Assembly (NCBI RefSeq): GCF_004403185.1
Contig: NZ_SOHJ01000012.1
Span: 1 to 51,733, forward strand
Direction of reading: 5' to 3'
Length of the DNA stretch: 51,733 nt
From: Cryobacterium suzukii
GTDB taxonomy: Bacteria > Actinomycetota > Actinomycetes > Actinomycetales > Microbacteriaceae
The translations under genes and the position numbers were made by a program. A model generated the notes under the pieces. The model did no database searches, had not been told where the DNA came from, and saw nothing but the letters and a program-made list of their open reading frames with translations. Positions 1-7,715 of this stretch are shown in pieces (within the stretch, counting starts at the first letter, position 1; each line of letters opens with the position of its first letter).

Positions 1-576
1 AATGACCCTCTCGAAATAGAGCACCCGGTCGACGAACTGCACCTGCCTGCGCTGGAACGGGTTCACGTCAGTGAGCAAGTCCCGCGCAGCTAGGTCAGCG
101 GCAGCCGGGTCGAAATCGGCTGAGTCAGCGGCAGCCGGGCCGAACGGGACAGGGCCGAACGGGCCGGCGGCGCACGAGTCGGCGGTGAACGGGTCAGCGG
201 TGCACGGATCGTCGCGGAGCTGGTGAGCGATGTACTCGGCGAAAAGAAACTCCTCGCGGAGGTTCTCGTCGAACAGGTGCTCTGGCGGGACGGCGGCGAA
301 CACCTCGGCGAGGTCGAGGTCGGCCGGGATGGTCGGACCGTCGGCGAGCTGCACGTCCTGCCGGAACTTCAGCGCGAGTGAAGCGGCGGCTTGTGCCGCC
401 GCTTCGGCTTCGGCTTCGTCTTCGGCCTGCCACTCGGACAGGCACTGCAGCCGGAACGCGTCGAAGAATGCGCGCTCTTCAGCCGAGAACGACCACTCGG
501 CGAACTCTCCCTCACTAACGCGGTCGAAGTCGAAATCGACGAAGCCCGGTCGGGGGGTGTCGCCGTTCTGGCTCAT
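1..576 (-). CDS. hypothetical protein, Ala/Asp/Pro-rich, C-terminus beyond window edge
   Basis: An open frame runs from an ATG at 576 to the left edge with no stop, giving 192 residues of a longer protein. It begins MSQNGDTPRPGF and is acidic in its first 50 residues. An Ala/Glu-rich helical stretch follows (about residues 50-65), then a low-complexity segment rich in Asp, Ala, Pro and Phe (about 125-160) that coincides with a 30-bp-period DNA repeat. The last visible part (VNPFQRRQVQFVDRV) looks folded again. Strong third-position GC bias supports coding on this strand. The start is set by a TAGAAT -10 element six bases upstream, with no Shine-Dalgarno, so the mRNA is probably leaderless. 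I do not recognise a family; DUF222/HNH proteins of Microbacteriaceae can have similar Ala-rich N-termini, but nothing diagnostic is visible. Confidence 0.7.
   Translation of the reverse strand, partial: MSQNGDTPRPGFVDFDFDRVSEGEFAEWSFSAEERAFFDAFRLQCLSEWQAEDEAEAEAAAQAAASLALKFRQDVQLADGPTIPADLDLAEVFAAVPPEHLFDENLREEFLFAEYIAHQLRDDPCTADPFTADSCAAGPFGPVPFGPAAADSADFDPAAADLAARDLLTDVNPFQRRQVQFVDRVLYFERVI
94..139. repeat. two direct 16-bp repeats, period 30
   Basis: GTCAGCGGCAGCCGGG occurs at 94-109 and again at 124-139, with degenerate relatives just to the right. It lies inside the edge gene and encodes a repeated DPAAAD-like linker, so it is best read as low-complexity coding repeat expansion rather than a regulatory site. 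Confidence 0.6.
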
Positions 577-582
577 ACCCTG

Positions 583-588
583 ATTCTA
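583..588 (-). promoter_or_regulatory. -10 element, leaderless promoter of the edge gene
   Basis: On the minus strand TAGAAT is followed by six bases and then the ATG at 576. A possible -35 (TCGACT) sits 17 bp further upstream. This fits the leaderless layout common in actinobacteria. Confidence 0.45.
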
Positions 589-761
589 TCAAAACCATGG
601 CTTGAAGTCGAGGGAATCTCAGCGATTTTCAGATTTCTGTGCGAAGTTACATTCGGACTATTTTTCGTGTTTCGAGACCGGTTTGCGCCAAAAAAAGGGA
701 TCAACACGCAGAATTCGCCACCAGTACTGGTCCGCCTGGAGCCTGTCCTCCTATTGGGCAG

Positions 762-1598
762 CTACCCGCGACCGACCCAGCGATCCATTGACCGGTAGAC
801 ACCGAAAACGCGACCGGCCACAGCGTCCCAGGCAGCCAACGGCAGCACGCCGCGAAGCACCTTCGAGAGGTTCACCGTCCACGGCAACAGCAGTTGCGGC
901 TTGCCGGCGAGCATCGCTCGCCAGACCCGATCAACCACGTATTCCGGCGTCATCAACGGGGTGAGCAGCGGCCCGCGGGCCCCCGTGAACATGCCGGTGT
1001 CGATGTAGCTCGGGCACACCGTTGTCACCTTGACGTAGCCGTGCCCCTGCTGCACCAGTTCGAGCCGCAGCGAATCGCTCCAGCCGATCATTGCCGCTTT
1101 CGAGGCCGCATAGACGCTCATCCGCGGGGTGCTGAGGGTGCCGGCGGCCGACGCGATGTTTACGATGCGTGACTCGCGGTATCCGCTCGCAATCATCGCC
1201 GGCAGAAACTCGCGGGCGATATACATGGGCGCGAGCGCGTTGATCTGCATGGTCGGGCGGGTGTCTGCACCGTTGTCGTGTTCCCAGAAGTACTTGCCAC
1301 GCACGATGCCGGCGTTGTTGATGACGACGTCGGGGTCGCCGATCTCCGTACGCACCCGCTGCGCGGTCTGCGCGATGGCGCCGAGGTCGGCGATATCGAC
1401 GACGTACGGGGCGACCTGCGTGCGTCCGTGGGAACGTTCAGTCAGGATGGCGGTGGCCGCGGCGAGCGCGGCACCGTCGCGGTCCCAAAGGATGACGGTT
1501 TTCGCCCCCTCGGCGACGCAGCGTTCGGCATACAAGCGGCCCATTCCCATGGCGGCTCCGGTAATCAGCACGCGGGCTCCGGCGACGGTTCGACTCAT
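762..1598 (-). CDS. SDR family NAD(P)-dependent oxidoreductase
   Basis: A classical short-chain dehydrogenase/reductase of 278 residues, expected to be cytosolic and to reduce or oxidise a carbonyl/alcohol with NAD(P). The Rossmann glycine motif TGAAMGMG is at residues 13-20, the NNAG motif at 94-97, and the catalytic set is Ser150, Tyr163 and Lys167 (YAASK). The C-terminal 40 residues are hydrophobic and contain LLLPWTVNLSKVLRGVLP, a tail seen in SDRs that sit on membranes or handle lipophilic substrates, which is only a hint. It is divergent from the EssC-like gene with about 130 bp between them and does not obviously belong to that system. The start ATG at 1598 follows a GGGGG tract. The substrate cannot be read from the sequence. 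Confidence 0.88.
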   Translation of the reverse strand: MSRTVAGARVLITGAAMGMGRLYAERCVAEGAKTVILWDRDGAALAAATAILTERSHGRTQVAPYVVDIADLGAIAQTAQRVRTEIGDPDVVINNAGIVRGKYFWEHDNGADTRPTMQINALAPMYIAREFLPAMIASGYRESRIVNIASAAGTLSTPRMSVYAASKAAMIGWSDSLRLELVQQGHGYVKVTTVCPSYIDTGMFTGARGPLLTPLMTPEYVVDRVWRAMLAGKPQLLLPWTVNLSKVLRGVLPLAAWDAVAGRVFGVYRSMDRWVGRG

Positions 1599-1732
1599 AC
1601 CCCCATCATGCCGCCTGCGCGCTCTCGTGCGGGACTACGGTCCGGCTGGCAGGAGAATCGTTCATGGCTGGCACCAGTCGATCTCCGATAACCTCGCTGT
1701 AGGCCGACTGACGGCTCAAAGTGGGGGATGCA

Positions 1733-4700
1733 GTGAAACTGAAGCTGACCGTTGGCGGACTGCCGGAGGGCGACATCGACGTGCTCGTCACCGCCGATGT
1801 GATGGCGACGATCGGCGAAGTCGCCCGCAACCTGGTGCTCGGCCAGCCCGGAACCTCCCCCCACGACGACGCAGCGCGCCGCAATAGCGCGCCCCTCACC
1901 CTGCGCGTGCGGTATCCCAACAACCCGGTGCTGCACGTGCTCGACCCGCTGGCTACGGTCAGCGATGCCGGCCTGAGCTCGGGCTGCTCGGTGGAAACAA
2001 TCCAGCCCAGCCAGGCAGATCCGAGCGATGTCTTTCTGTATCAGCGCGCCGCCACTGCGTCGATCCTGCGCGGTCCGCAGGCCGGCCAGCAGTTTGCCCT
2101 CGTGGCCGGCAGCAACGTGGTAGGTCGTGGCCGCGGCTGCCGAATCCAGTTGATCGACGAGACCGTCTCGCGCACTCACGCCACGATCGACATCGGAGCG
2201 ACCATCACCGTCACCGACCTCAATTCGGGCAACGGTGTGTATATCGACGACCGCCGGGCCGTGTCGGGCCCGGTGACCGCGGCCAACGTCATCTCGGTGG
2301 GCGACACCGTTCTCTCCATCGCCCGGGAGTCGAGCTCCGCGGGTGTGTCGCCGTTGGTCCGGCCGGAAGCCGTGGTCGAGTTTGCACGATCACCGCGCGT
2401 TGACGTACATTTTGTGGCCCAGAAGCTGGCCGCGCCGGTACCTCCTCAGCGCCTGGAACCGCAGAAATTTCCCATTCTCGCCGTCATCGCACCGCTCGTC
2501 ATGGGATGCGTACTGTTCGCGGTCACCCGGTCACCGCTCGGCATCGTTTTCATCGCGCTGTCCCCCCTGATCATGATCGGTACCTGGGTCGACACTAAGG
2601 TCACCAACCGCCGCAAGAAGAAGGATCAGACGGAGCAGTTTGACGCGGCCATCGTGACGCTGAAAGCCAAACTCGCCACCCAGCGTGAGCGGGAAGTCTC
2701 CATTCGCAACGCGGAATCGCCCAGTACGGTGCAGATCCAGGAGGCGATGGTGGCGCGGAACGCCGTGCTGTGGACGCGTCGCCCCGAACACCAGACATTT
2801 TTGGAAGTGCGGCTCGGTCTCGGCGCCCAATCGAGTCGGATCACGGTGGACGTGCCCAGCCGCAACGATTCGGACGAAAGCTTTTGGACCGAGCTCGACG
2901 AAATCAAGGACGCCAACCTGACGGTGCCGTGGGTGCCGGTGCTGGAGACCTTCGACCGGGCCGGAAGCATCGGAGTCTCCGGCAGTGAACTCTGGTCTGA
3001 AGGCGTGCTGCGGTCGATCATTGTGCAGTTGTGTGGCCTGCACTCGCCGGCCGACCTGGTTCTGGCCTGCTTCGCCAACCCGGACAACCAGTACGAATGG
3101 CAGTGGCTCAAGTGGATGCCGCACATCGGCTCGGTCTATAGCCCCCTCACGACGAGCCATCTCGCGGCTGAACCGGCCGCGAGCGGCCACCTGCTCGCCC
3201 AGCTTGAAGAACTCGTGGCTGAACGCCGGGCGGCCCGCCAGGGCGGGGCGGACATCCGCTCTCATCTGCGCGAAGACGCAGATATCGATGAACTGCACGG
3301 GCAGGCGGTGCAGGCGTTGCCGGTCACCCCGGCCGTCATGGTTATCGTCACGAGTGACAGCCAGGTAGACCGCGGCCGGCTTGTCGCATTGGCCGAGGAC
3401 GGCCCCGACGTGGGCGTGCACCTGCTCTGGCACGCGGCCGTGGTCGCCGATCTTCCGGCCGCGTGCCGCACCTACGTCGAGGTTCAGCCCGACGGCACCG
3501 GGGTGGTCGGATTCGTGCGCACCGGTACGCGAGTCGATGTCAGCCCGCTCGAGGCGATTTCAGGCCAGGATGCCGCGGTTGCGGCCCGACTGATCTCGTC
3601 GGTCACCGACAGCGGCGCCAGGGTGCTCGATGAGAGTGACTTGCCCACGTCTGTGCCGTACCAGGAGCTGCGCACCGAAAACGTCATCTCATCGCCCGAG
3701 GCCGTCGCCGCGCTGTGGGAACGCAGCGACAGCCTTACAGCTCGGTGGCGCGAGCACCCGCCAACCGAAGCCGGCACGCTCAGCGGCATCGTAGGCCAGG
3801 GCGCCACCGGCGTACTGCGGCTGGACCTTCGCGAGCACGGGCCGCACGCCCTCGTTGGCGGCACGACCGGGTCGGGCAAGAGCGAGTTTCTGCAGACCTG
3901 GATCATGAGCATGGCGAGCGAACACAGCCCGGATCGCGTGACCTTTCTACTCATCGATTACAAGGGCGGCGCCGCGTTCGCGGAATGCACCCAGCTGCCA
4001 CACACCGTGGGCCTCGTAACAGATCTGAATACGCACCTCGTGCGCCGAGCTCTTACCTCGCTGCGGGCAGAATTACATTACCGGGAGACCCTGCTCAACG
4101 AGAAGGGTGCCAAGGATCTCATCAGCCTGGAGAAACGCGGCGATGCGGATGCCCCGCCATCGCTGATCATCGTCATCGACGAGTTCGCCGCATTGGTCGG
4201 GGAGGTACCCGAGTTCGTCGACGGGATCGTCGACGTCGCCCAGCGGGGGCGCTCCCTCGGTCTTCACCTGATCATGGCCACCCAGCGGCCGGCCGGTGTC
4301 ATCAAGGACAACCTCCGTGCCAATACCAATCTGAGGATCGCCCTGCGCGTCGCCGACGAGTCGGACAGCCAGGATGTGATCGGCGGCAAGGACGCGGCAG
4401 GGTTCGATCCTTCGACACCGGGCCGTGGCGCGGCAAAGCTCGGCCCGGGCAAGCTGATTCATTTTCAGACCGCCTACCTCGGTGGTCGCAGCAAGGGTAC
4501 GGCCAAGCTGCCCGACATCGATATTGCCGACTTTCCGTTCGAGGTCGGTCAGATCTGGTCGATCGACCTCGCTGCCCCGCCCGCTCGCCGGGAAGCACCA
4601 CGCGACATTGAAAACATGTTGAATTCCATCCGCACGGCCGGGGCAACGCTCGGTCTGGCGACGCCGCGCAAACCCTGGCTCTCGCCGCTGGAGCCGGTGC

Positions 4701-6217
4701 TGGATCTCGCGCAGATCGCATCCGCTGACGGGCCGTCGATCGTACTCGGAATGCAGGATGAGCCGAGCCAACAGCGGCAAAGTTCTTTTCTGTTCGACCC
4801 GGACAGCCAGGGAAACCTGGCCGTTCTCGGCACGAGCGGCTCCGGTAAGAGCACCACGCTGCGAACGCTGCTGCTGTCGGCGTCACGCGAAGCCGAGCGG
4901 TATCCCGTGCACATCTTCGCGATCGACTGTGCCGGAGGCGCCCTGGGGATGCTCGCCGCCCTCCCCACCGTGGGCGGAATCATCGCCGGCGAGGACAGCG
5001 AACGGGTCGAACGCCTGATGCGGCAACTCGTTGCCACCGCGACCGAACGGGCGGCCCGCTATTCCGCGCTGCCTGCTTCCACCCTGTCCGATTACCGAAA
5101 GGTGAGCGGCGACAGCGCGGAACCGCGCATTTTCGTCGTCATCGACGGCATGGCCAACTTTCGCAGCAGCTACGAGTTTCGAAACGGCGACACGACGTTC
5201 GCCGCGCTCGCCCAGCTGATGAGTGTGGGACGGCAGGTGGGCATCCACCTTATTCTGAGCGCGGATCGCTCCGGCGTGATTCCCACTGCGCTCAACGCCA
5301 ACATTCAGCAGAACATCGTGCTGCGCCTGGCTTCGTCGAGCGACTACGGCATTCTCGGCGTTCCGGCCGACATTCTTGAAGACGCGCCGGCCGGCCGCGC
5401 TGTCATCGACGGCAATGAGGTGCAGATTGCGGTGCTCGGCGGTTCGTCAAGCCTCGGCGAGCAGTCGGCGGCAGCGCAGCGACTCGGCGATCGACTACGC
5501 GACGCCGACGTCGTCGCGGCACCTCCGATCGATCGCCTGGCGGAGCGCATCCTGCTGTCGGCCCTCAGCCGGGCGCGCGCAAACCGGGCGGTGATCGGGG
5601 TAGCGGATGCCGACCTGCGGCCGATCGGCATCGCCCCGGAAGGTCTCATCGTGGTGACCGGCCCGTTTCGGAGCGGCAAGACCACCACGATCAAAACCCT
5701 CGTGCGGAGTTTTGTCGGCGCACTGCCGGGCGTCAACACGGTGCTGATCAGCCCGCGATCGAATGGCGAGCTCGCCGAATTCATTCCCTGGGGCACACGC
5801 GCCCTCGGGGTCACCGAAGCCGAGACGCTGGCTCGCGACCTCGGTACCGTCCTGCGGAAAGGCACCGGAACCTGGCCGACCGGCGGCGAGCCCGGCTTAA
5901 TCGTCGTCGAAACCGCGGGCGATTTCGAGGGATCGACCGCTGAGCCCCTCGTCGCATCACTCATCAAGGCGGCGCGAAAAGCCAACGTGCTGATCGTGGT
6001 CGAGACGGATCTGGCGACCGGGCCCTCTGCCTGGCAGATTCACTCGGAGCTCAAGACCGCCCGGGTCGGCATTGTGCTCCAGCCCGATGAGGGCGACGGC
6101 ATCGCCCTCTTTCGCGTGGCCTTTCCGCGCGGCAACCGGGCAGATTTTCCCGAAGGGCGCGGCTACCTCGTCGAGGCCGGCCGGGCCACGAAGCTCCAGG
6201 TGGCCTTGCCCGAGTAG
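1733..6217 (+). CDS. essC-like: FHA domain-containing type VII secretion ATPase (EssC/EccC family)
   Basis: A very large FtsK/SpoIIIE-type ATPase (about 1494 residues), the motor and substrate-recognition subunit of type VII secretion. The first 110 residues are beta-rich and may be a ubiquitin-like or degenerate FHA fold. A full FHA domain follows (about residues 125-180: GRGRG, SRTH, NGV), which in the family binds phosphothreonine. Two hydrophobic segments near 245-290 anchor it in the membrane. Three ATPase modules are visible: GGTTGSGKS near 708 with LLIDYKGG and IVIDEFAAL; LGTSGSGKS near 1032; and a more divergent GPFRSGKT near 1308. FHA fused to the motor is typical of T7SSb EssC, whereas most actinobacteria have EccC without FHA. 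A GTG start at 1733 is preferred because a GGGGG tract lies five bases upstream and the product then begins MKLKLTV; an in-frame GTG at 1721 is the alternative. It converges on the effector-like operon at 6269-10072. Confidence 0.9.
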   Translation: MKLKLTVGGLPEGDIDVLVTADVMATIGEVARNLVLGQPGTSPHDDAARRNSAPLTLRVRYPNNPVLHVLDPLATVSDAGLSSGCSVETIQPSQADPSDVFLYQRAATASILRGPQAGQQFALVAGSNVVGRGRGCRIQLIDETVSRTHATIDIGATITVTDLNSGNGVYIDDRRAVSGPVTAANVISVGDTVLSIARESSSAGVSPLVRPEAVVEFARSPRVDVHFVAQKLAAPVPPQRLEPQKFPILAVIAPLVMGCVLFAVTRSPLGIVFIALSPLIMIGTWVDTKVTNRRKKKDQTEQFDAAIVTLKAKLATQREREVSIRNAESPSTVQIQEAMVARNAVLWTRRPEHQTFLEVRLGLGAQSSRITVDVPSRNDSDESFWTELDEIKDANLTVPWVPVLETFDRAGSIGVSGSELWSEGVLRSIIVQLCGLHSPADLVLACFANPDNQYEWQWLKWMPHIGSVYSPLTTSHLAAEPAASGHLLAQLEELVAERRAARQGGADIRSHLREDADIDELHGQAVQALPVTPAVMVIVTSDSQVDRGRLVALAEDGPDVGVHLLWHAAVVADLPAACRTYVEVQPDGTGVVGFVRTGTRVDVSPLEAISGQDAAVAARLISSVTDSGARVLDESDLPTSVPYQELRTENVISSPEAVAALWERSDSLTARWREHPPTEAGTLSGIVGQGATGVLRLDLREHGPHALVGGTTGSGKSEFLQTWIMSMASEHSPDRVTFLLIDYKGGAAFAECTQLPHTVGLVTDLNTHLVRRALTSLRAELHYRETLLNEKGAKDLISLEKRGDADAPPSLIIVIDEFAALVGEVPEFVDGIVDVAQRGRSLGLHLIMATQRPAGVIKDNLRANTNLRIALRVADESDSQDVIGGKDAAGFDPSTPGRGAAKLGPGKLIHFQTAYLGGRSKGTAKLPDIDIADFPFEVGQIWSIDLAAPPARREAPRDIENMLNSIRTAGATLGLATPRKPWLSPLEPVLDLAQIASADGPSIVLGMQDEPSQQRQSSFLFDPDSQGNLAVLGTSGSGKSTTLRTLLLSASREAERYPVHIFAIDCAGGALGMLAALPTVGGIIAGEDSERVERLMRQLVATATERAARYSALPASTLSDYRKVSGDSAEPRIFVVIDGMANFRSSYEFRNGDTTFAALAQLMSVGRQVGIHLILSADRSGVIPTALNANIQQNIVLRLASSSDYGILGVPADILEDAPAGRAVIDGNEVQIAVLGGSSSLGEQSAAAQRLGDRLRDADVVAAPPIDRLAERILLSALSRARANRAVIGVADADLRPIGIAPEGLIVVTGPFRSGKTTTIKTLVRSFVGALPGVNTVLISPRSNGELAEFIPWGTRALGVTEAETLARDLGTVLRKGTGTWPTGGEPGLIVVETAGDFEGSTAEPLVASLIKAARKANVLIVVETDLATGPSAWQIHSELKTARVGIVLQPDEGDGIALFRVAFPRGNRADFPEGRGYLVEAGRATKLQVALPE

Positions 6218-6225
6218 TGGCGGGG

Positions 6226-6264
6226 TCAGTCGGCCACAATCACACCATCGGCACATTCAGGCAC
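6226..6264 (-). pseudogene. 3' remnant of a second copy of the T7SS-operon lipoprotein gene
   Basis: Read on the minus strand this stretch encodes VPECADGVIVAD and a stop. The intact lipoprotein gene at 7179-7715 ends VPELADGVIVAD and a stop. Over these 39 bases 34 are identical, and similarity ends at the stop codon. No reading frame or start precedes the fragment; it abuts the stop of the EspG-like gene. It is best explained as the leftover end of a duplicated lipoprotein gene after a deletion. Confidence 0.75.
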
Positions 6265-6268
6265 GGAC

Positions 6269-7162
6269 CTATCGCACACGTTCGCCCTCCAGGGCCAGGG
6301 TCGTGACCACCGAAAGAATGTCAGCGAGCAGGGCACTGCGGTGTCGGCGACTGACCTGCACCTGCCCCGCATCAATGAGTGTTTGCGCCGTCACCTCCCC
6401 CGGCGAATTCGCGAGCACCCGCATCGACACCCATTCACCCGTCGTCCCCTGAAACCACTCCGCCGAATACAACGGCGTGCCCGGCTTTCTGAACACGCGC
6501 AGCCGCAAGCCCGACTCCATCGTGGCAGCGAGCGACCGCAGCACGGGAACAGCGTCCGCCGCACCGAACTGCGCCGCCAGCTGCTCGACGACCAGGTGAT
6601 CGCCCGCCCGAATCGCCGCAATCAGCGTGCGCGATTCCACCAGTCCGATCAGCACCGTGACGGTACGCACTCCCACCGGCTCGAGCGGCGTCTCGGCCAG
6701 CAGGCCATCCAGGTGGTCGACCAGCAGAGCCAGGGAGCCCAGACTGATCGTGACCCGACCGTCGACACACTCGTGAGCGAATGTCTGCGGGCTGTCCGTC
6801 GCCCGAGCCACGGTGACCGTAACCGCGCTCATCAACTGGTCGGAGATCGACACCAATGTCTGCGAACTCTCCGTCGGAGTCCACGACTGTACCCACATCG
6901 CGTGCACCGCCATCGACGGCAGACCCAACGCAAGGAGAAGGAGCGGATGCGGGTCTCCCGCCCCGCCAGGCATGCTGCGGAGAAGTTGTCGGCCAGCCAA
7001 CGCTTCCAGCGCCGCGCTCCGACGAATGTCGACGTCTGGCCCACTCTCTTCGAGGGTGCCCACACCGAGCGACACCGGCAGCATCAGGTCTGGCACAGCC
7101 TCCTGCACCACCCGAAACTCGTCGACGGTCAGCTCCGCCTGAAAGTCTGGTCGTTTGTTCAT
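6269..7162 (-). CDS. EspG-like / T7SS-associated hypothetical protein
   Basis: A 297-residue protein with no signal peptide or membrane segment. Its opening (AELTVDEFRVVQEAV) and the later PHPLLLLALGL stretch resemble EspG proteins, cytosolic chaperones that hold mycobacterial PE/PPE substrates for the ESX ATPase; the length is also close to that family. The similarity is by eye and weak, and no PE or PPE gene is visible here. It is the last gene of the operon, starting 16 bp after the lipoprotein stop, and has no clear ribosome-binding site. If the EspG reading is right, it would deliver the upstream hydrolase or WXG-like protein to the EssC-like motor. Alternatives are a second immunity-type protein or an unrelated actinobacterial family. 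Confidence 0.6.
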   Translation of the reverse strand: MNKRPDFQAELTVDEFRVVQEAVPDLMLPVSLGVGTLEESGPDVDIRRSAALEALAGRQLLRSMPGGAGDPHPLLLLALGLPSMAVHAMWVQSWTPTESSQTLVSISDQLMSAVTVTVARATDSPQTFAHECVDGRVTISLGSLALLVDHLDGLLAETPLEPVGVRTVTVLIGLVESRTLIAAIRAGDHLVVEQLAAQFGAADAVPVLRSLAATMESGLRLRVFRKPGTPLYSAEWFQGTTGEWVSMRVLANSPGEVTAQTLIDAGQVQVSRRHRSALLADILSVVTTLALEGERVR

Positions 7163-7178
7163 CGGCTAAGTATTTCCA

Positions 7179-7715
7179 TCAATCGGCGACAATCACGCCA
7201 TCGGCAAGTTCAGGCACGTCACCCGGCCACGAACCGAGGCTGTCACCAATATCAGAGCCAGCAAATCTGAGAACACCGCCCGGCGGCATGAGCGACCGGA
7301 CCCACTTCGTGTCATATCCGCGGGCGTCGCTCGCGGCCGCCCAATCCCAATCGACAGCGTTGCCGGCTGAGTCCAGAAAACCGACCCAGAGACCGCTCGT
7401 CGGCTCGTGCTCGCTAATCGACCATGCAGCATTCAACACCCAGTCCAGCGCGGCGTCCGCATCATCGATGCGATAGCCTGAGTCAAGGGTTACCTCAACG
7501 ACCGTGGTCCAGTTGCGCGCGAAACCAGACAGTGTCGAACGCTGCTCAACGTGCGCCGACACGACGCCCGGCAGTTGCTCGATGCGCTCCGCCGCAGCGT
7601 CCACCGACTGCCCCCCGCGCAATCCGACGCACCCGCTCAACGACACCGCGCACAAGGCTACCGCGCACAGAAGCGCAGTCCAGCGAAGCCCTCGTCGGGT
7701 TCGAGCGAGTCTCAT
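7179..7715 (-). CDS. lipoprotein, candidate immunity partner of the adjacent hydrolase
   Basis: A 178-residue predicted lipoprotein. A basic N-terminus is followed by a hydrophobic helix and a lipobox LSGC, with Cys29 as the lipidation site, so the mature protein should sit on the outer face of the membrane. The first mature 80 residues (IEQLPGVVSAHVEQ and onward) look like a beta-alpha ferredoxin-like repeat with an alternating strand pattern. No enzyme motif is visible. Its ATG overlaps the stop of the hydrolase gene by four bases (ATGA), implying coupled translation at matched levels. A secreted lipase-like protein paired with a lipoprotein is the layout known for the staphylococcal T7SS toxin TslA and its immunity lipoprotein TilA; applying that here is inference. 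A decayed second copy of its 3' end lies at 6226-6264. Confidence 0.8.
   Translation of the reverse strand: MRLARTRRGLRWTALLCAVALCAVSLSGCVGLRGGQSVDAAAERIEQLPGVVSAHVEQRSTLSGFARNWTTVVEVTLDSGYRIDDADAALDWVLNAAWSISEHEPTSGLWVGFLDSAGNAVDWDWAAASDARGYDTKWVRSLMPPGGVLRFAGSDIGDSLGSWPGDVPELADGVIVAD

Noticed and set aside
2531..3433. 300-codon open frame antisense to the EssC-like gene
   Set aside because: It is a shadow of a strongly coding high-GC gene; no ribosome-binding site, no recognisable product.
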